In this document: piece after piece, positions 1 to 11,810 of the stretch | Numbering within the stretch: the stretch's first letter is position 1 | Layout: every line of letters begins with the position of its first letter | Assembly (NCBI RefSeq): GCF_027943255.1 | Contig: NC_072893.1 | Location: forward strand, 85,567,784 to 85,631,783 | Direction: 5' to 3' | From: Anastrepha obliqua | Taxonomy: Eukaryota; Arthropoda; Insecta; Diptera; Tephritidae | DNA length: 64,000 nucleotides | Program-made: the position numbers and the translations under genes | Notes under the pieces: model-generated | Database searches by the model: none | Told to the model about the DNA's origin: nothing | What the model saw: the letters and a program-made list of their open reading frames with translations, nothing else

Positions 1-1150
1 TTCTCAAAATCAAACATATCAAAGGACGCCTCATCGGATGTTGTCATCGTCCAAGTTTCCCTGAAACAATAGACGATGCATGATGAAAGTCTTATAAATT
101 GCTAGTTTTATTCGTCGAGTTGTGTCCTTGGTCCACAGTAGCATTTGTTGGGAAGAGAGATTTTCTGCTGAATTTCAAGGCAGACATTATTATCGATGTT
201 AATGCTAGTTCCATTCGTCAACTGTTTGTTTGATGACAGGAGATACTTCGTCTTCTCCTCGTTCACCACCGGAACTAAAAACGTGATTGTTAAGATCGAT
301 GATGTCAAAATACGTACATATCTTATAATAAATTGTACCTAATAGGTTAAGTTCTGCGGCTCGCTCAATCTTTTCTGGGCTAAAAAAGTCTCGCGACGGG
401 GAGTCATTCTGTCTGAAATCAGGTTTGGTATTAAATGGCTCAGAGGGAACTTTCCTTTTCTGCTGGTATTGAACAAAGTCGTCGTGCTGTATTAGTTTTG
501 CAAGGATAACAAATTCATACATCTCGGCATATAGGCAGCTCGTTTTAAAATAGGCGAAAAGATGGTGTGTTTCAGTCTTTCACGCAATACGTAAATTTCG
601 CGGTAGTTGCCACAAATTGCAGGATTACTCTTCTTGTGGATTGAGCAGAGCTCACTTAAATTCCAATCGACAAATTTTGCATAGCAACTGATGCATGTAA
701 ATTAACAGCTCCTCGCCATATTTGAATACCTCAGTTTGCAGTTCGTGGGCACCCGCGACTTTGTTGTTCTGCGTTATTGCTATTCGCATCTGAATAGCGT
801 CGTTAGCGATTGGGGGATCACGATCTTCATATTTGCCAGTATTCAGCGAGTTCGAAAAGTACTCCCTCCATAATTTAAGTATGTTCTGGACGTCAGTCAT
901 CAGATCGCCGTTTTTGTTCTTACAGGAAAACGCCCCGGTCTTGGAACCTTCCAAAAGCCGACAAGCTTTCTGGTGGAATTTTCGGACGTTTTTCCTATCG
1001 ACCAGTATCTCAAGTTCTTCGCACACACGTATTTCTTTAATTCACGTCCTCTTATTTCTTTAATTCTGATAATACGTTTCTCTACTTCTCTCAATTCCCG
1101 GTAGCGATCCCGCATGGTTCGTATTGCACCCGATAGCAGTATAATATTTC
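1..1150 (-). mobile_element. Degenerate LINE (non-LTR retrotransposon), RT region, runs off the left edge
   Basis: Minus-strand translation in several frames gives the order expected for a LINE. From right to left there is a linker with LMTDVQNILKLWREYFSNSL (about 870-930), then RT pieces with FRQNDSPSRDFF and AAELNLLGTIYYK (about 350-440), then KTKYLLSSNKQ and INIDNNVCLEIQQKISL (about 140-260), and finally LAIYKTFIMHRLLF followed by WTMTTSDEASFDMFDFE near the edge. Frames change repeatedly and stops occur, so it is a pseudogene. The 3' end lies outside the window. The family is an insect LINE of the type ending in an EAWT-like segment after the RT; the clade is not assigned. Confidence 0.75.
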
Positions 1151-2227
1151 TCGTCGTACCAATTATTTCGTCAGGCTCGCAGAAATCCGATTTCTTCTAA
1201 GGAAGGGGCACCCCGACTATATATATTAGATAGATTATGAAATATTGTTTATTGTTCCTGATCTTTTTGTAACAGTAAGCCTACCAATTTGTAATGTGCA
1301 TTGTTGCTGTTCCCCAAATAGAGGGATCTACAGTCTTACGCCGCCCCCGAACGGCAGAAGATATTTAAGAGAGGTGTTTTTATTGGATCATGTATGAGGT
1401 AACATATAAAGAAACCCCAATTTTTTCTACTCCCAAAATAGTTCTTCAAAGAGGAAAAGTTTTTCGGTGATTATGGTGAGGCTACACCTTAAGTGTTTTA
1501 AAGCTGATCGAAACTCAGCAGAGCTCTTAGAAAAGTATGCGCGTAAATACTTAATTCTCTACGATACATTCACATGCATGGAAATATGAGTTCTAGAGTT
1601 ATTTGGCTAAAAACCTCATAATGGCTGATAGTTATTTTTTTTAGAGAATCTTTCTCAAGGCGTGAATGCACTAGGAGGTTTGCGACAACTTGACGTTAGG
1701 TGACCACTATTAGAAAAATTGTTATATTACTTGTGATTTTATGTTAACCAACCGCACCAACCGAATGCAGTCAGTCACAAATATCCTGGGGCTTTAATCA
1801 GCATTATTTTTTATTGAACCGCAAGTTTTAGCAGTAAATAATATATTATACCCGAAAAGTTTTAATTATCGAGTTCAAATTCGAGTTAGAGAGCAGTTCC
1901 ATTTCATTTGTAAACAAGTTGACGAAATATGTAAAAAGTCTGATGAAGAATAAGTAATTAAAGAAACTAAATATTTATATATGTATATAACATATATGTA
2001 TATAATATATATGTGTAGAATATTTCCGTATGTACACATATAACAACGAATTAAAATTCATAGCAGCTTAAGTTTATGAGTATTTTCTTGTATGTTTCTA
2101 AAAACTTTTTTAATGAAAATATTAAAGAAACCAAGCGAAATTAGGCTCTTATGCTAATTTTGCGGCTTCTGGGGATTTTTATTTTGTGAAATGTGTCTGG
2201 AAATAATATTATATATTATATAATATA
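1151..2227. other. Intergenic stretch, no gene seen
   Basis: AT-rich sequence with short palindromic TATATA and ACATATGTA runs (about 1970-2040 and 2205-2230). No open frame, RNA gene or recognisable transposon was found. Confidence 0.5.
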
Positions 2228-2680
2228 CATTCTGTCAAAAAAGTACCGCGAATAATTCAATAAGACGAAAAATAATTGTTTAATCATCAAAATTTCTTTT
2301 GTCGCCTTTAAAACAGGCTCCATTCGAGGCAATGTACATATTCCCATTCCAGTTATCCAGTCATCAAAACCCCTTTTAAACGCGTTTGAAGAGATCTTCT
2401 TCCAGCGAATTCTCTTTAATGGTCTCTATCGACTCAAAGCGGCGTCCGCGGAGTGGCAGTTTAAGTTTTGGGAAAAGGAAAAAGTCACAGAGGGCTAAAT
2501 CCGGTGAATACGGTGGTTGTTTAGTGATATTTGTCGTCGAGTTTTTGGTCAAAAAAGTTTTCACAATATGAACCTTGAGTTCTTGAGTTCCATGAGTTTT
2601 CTTTCCACAAATTGGTCCGTGGACACTATAGAGGATAGTTGCACCAACATTCCAGCAAAAAAAAAAATTCGACAAATGTG
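2228..2680 (-). mobile_element. mariner transposase C-terminal fragment with one terminal repeat
   Basis: The minus strand encodes the C-terminal third of a mariner (DD34D) transposase. PPYSPDLALCDFFLFPKLKL carries the region of the third catalytic aspartate, here followed by Cys-Asp. Then come RGRRFESIETIKENS and, after a frame change, ASNGACFKGDKRNFDD with a natural stop. The terminal repeat TGTCAAAAAAGTACCGCG follows at about 2233-2250. The N-terminal two thirds are missing and no second terminal repeat is visible, so this copy is dead. Confidence 0.8.
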
Positions 2681-3029
2681 CAACGCGCGCTTTTTAAATG
2701 AACAATCATTGACAGAATTTATTTTTAAGGAAGTCAGTCTTTCTTACCAAATACAAATATTTGCCTTTGCTATGTTTATATAAAGGTAAAGTAAGTGAGA
2801 TAAATTTCAATTAAGCAAAAATTACCCGAATTTAGTGTAAATGACGAAAAATAAAATAGAGCGATTGTTTAGTTTTTAGTCTGCAGTCACATTGAGAAGA
2901 ACGAAAACACAAAGGGTGTTGACAGAGCACGAGCATTAGAAGTAAATAGTTGAAGCAGCAAATGTTTAACTGTATGGACGCGGTCTTACTAATACTCTTT
3001 AAGTGCTACCCAACAAATGTAACTTTTAT

Positions 3030-3700
3030 CAGCTGTTGTTGTTGTTGTAGAAGTTAATTAAGCCAGCCGCCCTGCCAGTGCGGTGTGGTCACCGATCGTA
3101 ATCGTTCAACTCATCTAACGATGGGTCTAGAAAACATGCTCTCTCCACGGGTTGGGTACAGAAGAAGAGGAGGGTTAGATGAGTGGATTTAAGACGGCGT
3201 ATGAATAGGGGATTTGTATCCTACGGGGTACTTTCATATGCCGGACATGCCACATATTGAGTATAACAGAATGGATTCTGGATAAATAGGAGTTTAACAT
3301 GAATATCAAGAACGTAATTGAGCCAAAATTACGCGTATCTCACGAGGCAGTTGCCGTTCTTCGTCTACGATTACGGCATTTGGAGGTCAGGAACTTGATG
3401 GTAAGAGACTCCCGATGAATGCTGTTTAATGTCTGTTTGTACACTATCCGATCCAGTACTTGTAGTCGTGATTGGTCCTGGATCTCGTCAGAATAGTCGA
3501 AGAGATGTCTCCTGACGCGCCTGACTCCTTATTCCTACAGTGACAACCCAGCAGGAATTTCTTGCTGAGCATCTTACTGTGATTCCTTAACCGGAAGCAT
3601 GGAGGACTCGCGGTGTAGATGTTGCAGGGGAGACACCAAGAGGTATGACGTGATTGTCCTGAAAGCAGTATTTTAACAGGTCTAAAGCTTTGTGCACTGC
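3030..3700. repeat. Possible old repeat remnant, unclassified
   Basis: This block is richer in GC than its flanks and starts with a GTT repeat run (about 3039-3052). It has no usable open frame and no terminal repeats. The abrupt change in composition suggests a transposon-derived segment. A LINE 3' region is one possibility, but no protein motif supports it. Confidence 0.3.
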
Positions 3701-3819
3701 TGCCAATGTATGTTTATTTATGCACGTTGATTCATCTATTCACCACTCACCAACGCATGTCGAATAGAAGGCGCCACAAATTTCACATAAATATGTTTCT
3801 ATGATTTTTTATTTTACAA

Positions 3820-4003
3820 GCTGGCGCAAATTAATCACCCTTTCGGACGATTTAGTATTTTGTCACTCATGTTTGCCACTTGTGAACTAGACAGCTGCAG
3901 TATACGAACAGACAAGCAAAGGCTTAAAGATCAAAATAAAAAAGTTATTCAAAAACGAGATTCGATGATTAATTTGGCGCCATCTTGTATAATTGCTGAC
4001 TTA
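3820..4003. mobile_element. Short MITE, family F (copy 1)
   Basis: About 185 bp bounded by imperfect inverted ends: TGGCGCAAATTAATCACC on the left and GATTAATTTGGCGCCATC on the right. The interior shares GACAGCTGCAGTATAC, AACAGACAAGC and AAAAGTTATTCAAAAAC with copies at 32203-32412, 32870-33660 and 53757-53880. It codes for nothing. Confidence 0.65.
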
Positions 4004-4569
4004 TTTTAGAAACATATTAAATTAAAATTTTTTTCGCTTAAATAGTATTTTGAATATATTCTGAGGCGAGTCAATTTACTTATATTTATTCTGACTAGCA
4101 CAGCCCGTGCTCGAAAATTCGATCTATTACTATTCTTACTATAGCTAGAACTATACAATGTGATAAAATATTTGAATTTTTTTTGTCATGGCTTTGCAGC
4201 GATCCGTAACGATATTGTTTTTCGATTTTAAAATTTCCGTTGACTCATTTATTTTATTATATGCAATTTACAATACATATTTGTTTATTAATACAATTTA
4301 AGCAATCGTGCCAAGTATCATCTCGCCAGCTTAATTGGTTTTAGATATATATCGGTTATCGCATTTTGGTCAATACGTTCGATGCCATGCCCCTTTATAC
4401 TGGAGCTAACATTTCTGCAATAAAAGAAGTTATTTTCTTCAAATTGGTGCATGTTTCATTGATATCGAGCACTCAAAAAAGGGGTTTAAATATTTTATAT
4501 TACTTATATCGGATATTTCTTTAAGAGCTTGAGAATTTTAAATGATAATACGAAACAGAAGTATTGTTA

Positions 4570-5756
4570 GAATGGATTTTTTTCATGGCATTTATTTTTT
4601 GAATATGACATCGGGCATTTGTCCCCTGCGGTCACGAGTTGCATGGTTCATTCAACGAGTTATATCAGTCCAATTTTTGACTATTTTTTCCAAAAAATCT
4701 GACCGCGGCAATGGTGGCTTGAATATTGCGCGATTGTTAAGGGGTTAGGTGGGTTTCAGAGGTTGAAAAAAAGAAGATTTTGACTATTTTTTTTTAGTAT
4801 ATAAAATCATATATTTTATTTAAGCAATTCACTGTATCTAAGATACATATATAAAGAGTATTTTGTGAAATTTGTATTTTTAAAAATTTCGAAAACTCAG
4901 CCGTTGGTACCTCATCTTCCTTGACGTCTCAAAAAAAAAATGCTCTTGCCGTGGACAGCATAGCTCATTATTGGTTCATCTAAAATCAGAAAACCAAACG
5001 GATTTCGTTAGTACATGGATAAATCTCGTTGTTGTACGAAGGAAAAAAAATCAAAATTTGAATTTATGACAGGCTTTGAACCAAAAAACACATTTTTTAG
5101 TGAAATTTTCGACATACATTGGCTAAAAAAAAATTGTTGTAATTAACAAAAAAAAAATCCTTCGTTCAATAACTAGATAATGTTATTTCAAAGATTTGTA
5201 CACAATTTGAACTAAATCGCTTCATAACTTTTCGAGATATCGTGTCCACCGACTTAAAAAATCGAGTTTTGAGATAAACACGTATACGAGCGAAGCGCAC
5301 AACTGACGTGGCCTAATGGGCGGAACTTCTGAAGGGTCTATCTCTTAGAATTTTACTCGGATTGACTTAAAATTTTAGGCGAGTATTTTAAACATACTGT
5401 ACTATTTAATGAGACAAAAAAACAAAATTCGATTTTTTGAAATTTTCAAACCCACCTAACCCCTTAAGCGCGCTTTATAGCAAGTTGCGCCATCTTGGTG
5501 GTACCAAATGTTGTCGTTGTTTGGCTGAAAAAAACTTTTAGAAACAAAAATTCAGTCAGCATGTTCGATAGTGTTCGCCATTCACAGTAACGGCAGCTTC
5601 TATCTCACTTCGAAAGAAATAAGGACCTATGATGCCGCCAGTGCTCTATGAACATCACGAAGCGATGTTTTTTTGTCAAAGTAAATTTCCACAATTTGGG
5701 AACGTTGTTCTGGCGTTAAGCGACTAATGATGTCTTGTCCAATCTTATGAACAGAA
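4570..5756 (-). mobile_element. DD41D (rosa-like) Tc1/mariner transposase remnant, split by a MITE
   Basis: Minus-strand pieces lie on both sides of the MITE at 4741-5463. The right part gives QDGATCYKARLTIAQYSSHH, the region of the second catalytic aspartate, reading straight across the insertion site into CRGQIFWKK. The left part gives KNWTDITR, then NHATRDRRGQMPDVIFKK, which resembles the usual C-terminus (GGHL..IIFK) of this family. Further right, the stretch up to about 5700 resembles the copy at 32940-33589 (the strand of VTVN and GGIIGPYFF), but it is full of stops. Transposase function is lost. Confidence 0.7.
4741..5463. mobile_element. TTAA-inserting MITE (A), 723 bp
   Basis: Perfect 16-bp inverted ends GGGGTTAGGTGGGTTT are flanked on both sides by TTAA (4737-4740 and 5464-5467). 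Removing the element plus one TTAA restores a continuous transposase frame around it, so TTAA is a true target duplication. TTAA duplication is a hallmark of piggyBac-type transposition. No coding capacity is seen. The interior at 5240-5284 aligns with the internal motif of the MITE at 45960. Confidence 0.85.
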
Positions 5757-7757
5757 ATGTCAACACAGTTTGCCATTTTCAGTTGTCAACCATATTTATT
5801 GATCCCGACAGTTCTCATGCAGCTAAAAACACCCGATATAATGATATTCTCTAACACTGCCAAAGTTCGTTTGTTAATAAACATCTTAGTTTGTTTAAAT
5901 ATCTTACACTTTTATTTGTTAATTATATTTCAGGAATCAATCTTTCCAATGCTACAGCAATTCGCGCATGCAAATTCCCATACGAAGACAAGTTATAGAG
6001 ATTGAACTGATTAACATTTAGAATATTTCTTGATTAATAAATTAAGAGCAATATGTTGTTGTTTTTGTTATGCTAAAACACTGCCACCCTAGTTTGCATA
6101 TATATGTACAAATGTATATCCATAAATAAAGATAATTAAAGGCGACAGCGGAGAGCAGCTCTCCCTTTCAAGTTACAGTGATTTTTATTACGGTTTTTAT
6201 TGCGTTGGATAGTTGTATTAATTTTGCCTAATCTGTTGGGTGATTACCGAAAAAAAAATCGAGATGAATTGAATATAAAGTGGATTAAATATTGAAACTA
6301 CCGCAGAGGCATACTCGTGAAGTTTTGTACACTTGTACATATGTGTATGTGTGGTACGTGGCCTGCCTACTGCGATGTTAAAAGCCAAAAGTCAACTAGA
6401 AATACCTTCTACGTTGTGATATTTGTATGCGTATGTATGTGTGTGTGTAGTAATATTATGCAAGTGTGGATTTTTATGCGTAAATATGTAAATGTGGATG
6501 TTTTTTTCTTACTCTGCTGCTGATGTACATTTGTTTCAAGGTCAGCACCATTACTACCACAATAGTGGCTTACTTTATTCCCAATCGTCAAATATGTGTT
6601 GCAGTGCTCGGACCGGCCTAGTGATGGCATAAAGGCAGGCACACTGTGATTGAGTCGTGAAAGTGTGTGTTCATTGTGTGGAGGTATAGATGCACATATA
6701 TACTACAAGTATATATCGAGAAGGATGTAGAAATTATGTTAATGGGGTGACTATTTAGGTTGTCAACCTGATTTGAATATCCAGTTGGTACGTTAAACTA
6801 TTCAAGCAGCTCTGTATCTTGAGTATTTTTTGATTTTTTCGTTGATAAGTGAATATTCACGTGGTTTTAAATTGAAAAGCAGAAAAACAATAATATATAA
6901 CCCAAAATAAACCTGATGGGTCTCACGCAATAGCGCAATATCATTAGAGGCTTGCATGTTTTAGTTTATAAGAAAGAAAAAAAAACCAGTTAATTAAAAA
7001 TATGTTTACAATCTGCATTTTAATTCGATATTTGTTACACCTCTTTCTTCGACACTAAATAGGTACAACTTCATTGTCGTGTGTGTATAGGTATGAGCAA
7101 TGAATGGATGATAGGGTGATTTTATAAAAATTTACATATGACCTTGAGTTTTTTTTCGCACAATGAATTTAACAATGTCCAACACCTCGTTGTGTGGAGA
7201 TTCAACGGCAAATTAATGGTCCACAAACGCCTTGATGAGTGGCTATAAATCAGTTATGTTTATTTGTAAGAAAATATTTTTATTATCAACCAGTCAATCA
7301 ATAGTTCAATGCAATTCTTAATTAATAAATAAATGCAATGGATAACAACACCAAAAACATAGCAAGCTATCGACCTCCTGTAGCTTGGCTTCTTGACTTG
7401 ATGAAAACGTCAATGTAGATAAGCAGGCAGACAGACAAGCCGAAGATGTCAAATGATCTGCGAGTGTGGCGCAAGTATTGTAAAGGCGCACCCTGCGTAC
7501 AATTTGGTATTGCTAGCATTCACATGCATGCGTGTATGCTCTCACTACTACAATGACGACTCAACATATTTTTTCTGAAGACAGATATTTCAGCAACAGT
7601 ACCAAAAAGTCGGGGGTTTAGGTATAAAGAAACTAAAAAAACAAGAAAATTATTGGCGCTTGCAGTTGTTTTCCACTGATGCTGGCATAGCGGTAGGTCG
7701 AGGTAGTATAATTTACATACATACATATGTATATGTATAACAATTTAGGTATGTATG
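5757..7757. other. Intergenic stretch, no gene seen
   Basis: AT-rich DNA with alternating GT and CATATG-type runs (about 6330-6450, 6690-6715 and 7710-7740). Short open frames here are low-complexity. No RNA gene or transposon protein motif was recognised. Confidence 0.5.
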
Positions 7758-8219
7758 TTAGGCCGGGTCGATTTGTGGGGAGCCAAAAAAATCGCCCATT
7801 GCTCTGTGAAAATCATATTCTAGGGATCAAAATAAGAAACTTTGCCGAAGGAACCATACCTCTAAAACGAATTCTGATGTCCCCCAATTTGGGTCGAACT
7901 TTTTAGTTTCTTTTCTCATGTAAAGGCCAAAAATGGTGATATTTTAAAATGATTGTATGGGGAACCCCCAGGGGAGTTCCAGGGGGTGTGCCACTGGCAT
8001 GGGTGGATCGGCCGTCCAAAGTTAGTGCGGGTCGGTCATACATTTGGACTCGATTGGAGCACTCTAAATGGGTCAAAGTGGGATTTTTCGTTCGAACCAA
8101 ATTGGGGGACATCAGAATTCGTTTTAGAGGTATGGTTCCTTCGGCAAAGTTTCTTATTTTGATCCCTAGAATACGATTTTCACAGAGCAATGAGCGATTT
8201 TTAAATCGACCCGCCCTAA
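7758..8219. mobile_element. Foldback-type element with arms of about 140 bp
   Basis: The left arm (7758-7899, starting TTAGGCCGGGTCGATTT) and the right arm (8090-8219, ending AAATCGACCCGCCCTAA) are inverted copies with few mismatches. Both carry AAGAAACTTTGCCGAAGGAA on opposite strands. The 190-bp centre is unusually GC-rich. Open frames across it on both strands follow from the symmetry and show no protein family signal. Confidence 0.75.
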
Positions 8220-8639
8220 TGTATGTGCTTGGTTATTTTTATTGCTTACTGCATTAGAACTTCACATAAAAAGTTGCAGGTTTGATCAAAGATAACAAAA
8301 ATATCGGAAATTTTAGGGCACAATATAATAATGCGAACGCTTATAAATTGTCTTTTAGAAGTGACGCCAAGATGTCAGTAGTGAATAATTCCTAGACGAC
8401 AATTTTTGTATGCCATCTGTGAAATTTGTCAAGCAGACAGATGCACAATTTTAACTAGGGGTACTCACACGATACAGAGGTTGGCAATAAATTTCAAGAA
8501 GCTGGTTCTGCCGGGGTTGGAAAAAGGGTGGCAGACAGTTGAATCGGACGTTCTGTCGAGAATGTTGCTGCTGTGGGGCAAAATGTTGCCGAACAACCTT
8601 CAACATCGATATCTCGACATTCTCAACAATTAGGCATTC

Positions 8640-8822
8640 GTGAATCGTAATCGAAAATATGTACAGAGGTAGATTAAGTAAGTTTGTAAGTTTTACAAAC
8701 GTCAAGCAAGAGCGATAAAAAACTGGCGGGAATATTAATCTCAGATGTGGCAACCTAACAAAAAAACAACTGAACTCAATCAGTTGACTTAGAGCGTCAC
8801 CTGGCGGTTATTCCGGAAACTG
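8640..8822 (+). repeat. Dispersed repeat, inverted copy at 62892-63072
   Basis: The stretch from GCAGAGGTAGATT-like sequence to TCCGGAAACT matches the reverse complement of 62892-63072 over about 180 bp. Shared blocks include GGCAACCTAA, GAACTCAAT.CAGTTG and CACCTGGCGGT.ATTCCGG. It is non-coding and of unknown class. Confidence 0.65.
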
Positions 8823-8872
8823 TACCATTGGCAAAAATTATACATCTTCCGATGGGGTGATTAATAATATAG
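8823..8872. repeat. MITE family F end fragment
   Basis: GCAAAAATTATACATCTTCC followed by GATGGGGTGATTAAT matches the end of family F seen at 14690-14735 and, inverted, at 32879-32925. Confidence 0.45.
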
Positions 8873-8887
8873 TAAATACTCTAATTT

Positions 8888-9044
8888 AAAAGCTCCTAAT
8901 AAAAAACCATTTGCCGTTTGGAATCGGCTGAAAACTGTAGGTCGCTCTATTTGTGAAACAAGACGCACACCACAAATAAGAGCGGGAGCTTGGCCAAACA
9001 TCCAAAAAGGGTGTAAGCACCAATTATATATATATGTATATATA
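8888..9044 (+). mobile_element. SINE 3' part
   Basis: A 5'-truncated copy of the SINE seen in full at 54264-54585. It shares CTGTAGGTC, ACGCACACCACAAATA, CTTGGCCAAACA and CCAAAAAGGGTG, then the CAATTATATATATATG tail. The neighbouring Tc1-like element starts inside this AT tail. Confidence 0.75.
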
Positions 9045-9660
9045 CAGTCGGTGTCAGAAAAAAGGGACCGCGATTATTCATGAAGTATAAAAGATATATA
9101 TTTCAAATTTTTTTACATGAAAGTATGTACAAAATTACGAGTCGCAATTACTCAATACGCCGTGTACTCAATACGTCATCGTTGTCGAGTATAGCCTGAC
9201 ATCTTCTTTATGCTTTGAACCAGCTTTTCTGCGTAGCTCGTCGACAAACAGGAATAGATTTTACGAACTTGACGCACGAGTTGCTTTAAATCATGGACTA
9301 GCCTTCCGGCAAGATGCGTTTTCATAGTTGCCCACACATTTTCAATGAGGTTGACGTTTGGGGAGTGGGAAGGTCAGCTCAACACTGTGATACCATTTTC
9401 TTGTTTTGTTGTTTCTCAATGTGTTTTTCTGAGAGCAGTGGTTTTGATGATGAGGGGCGATGGGATATGTTCGCTCCTTCAGTCGGCATTCGATGGTGTT
9501 GATACTAACATCTATTCCCTTTTTATGAAGAACTGATCGAGCTTGGCGTAGTCACAAAGAAGGGTCTCGCTTAAAAAGTTGAACGATCACTTTATCCTGC
9601 CGTCTCTCGCTTCAAGGCGCGCTCGGAAAAGTTTTGGGAAAAGAAACCAATAATAAATAG
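9045..9660 (-). mobile_element. Tc1-like transposon remnant
   Basis: The left end CAGTCGGTGTCAGAAAAAAG directly follows TA, as for Tc1 elements, which begin CAGT. The minus strand then gives a Tc1 transposase C-terminus: SWPSHSPNVNLIENVWATMK (usual family motif SPDLNPIENLW), then THLAGRLVHDLKQLVRQVRK. The conserved aspartate of that motif has become Asn. The right part is scrambled and no right terminal repeat is seen before about 9660. Confidence 0.7.
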
Positions 9661-9667
9661 TTTTAAA

Positions 9668-11810
9668 GGTTGTCCAAATTAATTTGCAGCATTCACAGAC
9701 TGCAACGGACAAACTAAGCGTTCTTCTAGGGGAGAACAACGTTGACATCGCCTCAATTCAGGAACGTTGGGTGCGGAGCACTGAAACTTCTCGGTTCTCG
9801 GAAAAAACTACAATCTGCGCTATAAGCGATTTCAATGTAATTCCAGTTCATGTATTGTAGCTAAAAAACATTTAAAAACATTTTTTATCCCATCTTATAG
9901 TTTACAGGATGTGACTGCTGTTGAGGTGGAAGGCGCTGACGGTGTCAGCATCACACTTGCTTCAATCTACATATATGGCACACGATCGGCCAGCATCGCC
10001 CGAGTAGACTTGGAGGCTTGTGCTTGAAGGGATCAAAAACAAAATCCTGCTAATCGGAACCGACGTAGACGCTTATGGGGAAGCTGTGAAACAAATGACC
10101 GAGGTGAGTCTTTTTATGATTTCATTATCAATACTAACTTACCGGTATGTAACAGGGGTAACACTCCCATTTTCACCTTTCCTAGTACGGAGTACATCAG
10201 AGGATGGGAGGAAGTGATTCATGTTACTTTACTCTTTGAAAATAGCTCAATAAGGGTAGACAATAAGAGGGTCTCCAATAAAAGTAAGTAACAGGATAGG
10301 AGAGATTCCGAACCACCAAATCACTCTCACGGAAAACCTTGAGAGTAGGGTTATAACACTAGAGAAGGCATTTAGTAGAGCCTATAAAACGGCCTGTCCC
10401 ATAAAATTTAGCAGAAAAAGTCACCCTCCCTGGTGAAGCAGTGAGCTCTTAAAACTAAGAGCAAAATCTGGATCAACGTTTAACCTCAGCATATCGACAG
10501 GAAATTGGGTACTGTACCGAGAAAATCGGAGATAGTACAAGAAGGCAATTAGGGTTGCCAAGAAAGAGAGCTGGAGGGAATTTTGTTGCCAATCGAATCC
10601 TTCAGAGTTTCTGCTAGGCTTAGCCGTATTTTTTCCAAAGGTCATTCAATGGCTCGCTAGAACTTCTGCTAAACACGCATTTTCCGAGTTGCAGCGTCCA
10701 CGACAGTGGGAGGGAAAATATCAGGCGGAGCCAATATAATTTACACCTTCTTGCAATTGAGATAATTACCAAGGAGAAAATTTTATGGGCAATCAAATAT
10801 TTTTCACATTCTAAAATTCTAGGGCCAGATGGAATCATTCCAAAGATGTTACAGGAAATTCTGGACTGTACTCTACCCTGGCTAGAGGCAATTTTCATAC
10901 CAAAAATTGGTAGGAGGGGACATGAATCAGCGAATGACTTTAGGCCAATAAGTCTTTCATCTTTCCTGATAAAAACCTTTGAAAGACTTTTGGATATACT
11001 ACACCTCAGAAGCTCTTTAGAGAGCTTCGGTATATCAACTGAACATCATGCGTACCCTATGGAGACACGAGGTAATCCGAACAATAGAGGGCTCTCTAGA
11101 GAAAAAAAATTATACCATGGTGGCATTCTTGGATAAATAAGGCGCCTTTAACAATGTTAGTACAGATGCCATCCAATGGGATGATAAACTTAGTGGTAGA
11201 CAATTGCATTAGTAATTGGTTTAGAAACCAGGTTCATCGAAGCTAATATGGGTAATATTAACATAACCAAAAAAGGTCCACAGGGGTACTCCACAGTGGC
11301 GAGTACTATCTCAGCTTCTGTTTTATTCAGCTTAAAAAAGGCAGAATGAACGGCTTGAGGCTTTTGATAGCAATATTATCTACATACGCCAGTAATTGTG
11401 CATTCCCATAACAGAAGGTACCCGAATGAATTAGTGCAAGTAAAGACAAACGGCAAAGAAAAAATTTCACCAGACAGCGCAGGGTTTAAGAAAGGGTAAC
11501 AAGGGACTCTTTAAGGGTGCTACCTTATGAACTTAAGGTAATAATGATATTTTACGGCCTTGAACTTTTATTTGAAGAGTTAATTAATTAACTAGCTTGG
11601 TTCGCGGGTAGGCAATGCCCACTACCCCAAGTGTAAATCATATTCTCTGCTGCTTGCGCCTACCCATAAATAACTGTAAGAGCTGGCCTCCACAAGACAG
11701 ATCACATGAACTGCATGGGGCTTGGCGTAGATACAAGTGCTATGAAGCGATATAAGGAGGCAATCAATTACCAGGCACCAGCGCAAGGCCTCAGCCTCAT
11801 TGGTAATTTT
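9668..11810 (+). mobile_element. LINE remnant with endonuclease and RT pieces (R1/LOA/Jockey-like)
   Basis: The order is that of a LINE ORF2 on the + strand. The endonuclease start is VVQINLQHSQTATDKLSVLL then NNVDIASIQERWV (about 9668-9790). Next are VEVEGADGVSITLASIYIYG (about 9925-9980) and a linker with YKKAIRVAKKESWREFC (about 10535-10590). RT pieces PDGIIPKMLQEIL, NDFRPISLSSFLIKTFERLL (about 10930-10995) and TMVAFLDK follow. The 3' part (11150-11810) is heavily decayed. Many stops and frame changes make it non-functional. Confidence 0.8.

Noticed and set aside
7903..8257. Overlapping open frames on both strands of about 70-100 codons
   Set aside because: They lie within the inverted-repeat element 7758-8219 and mirror each other; the symmetry of the arms explains them.
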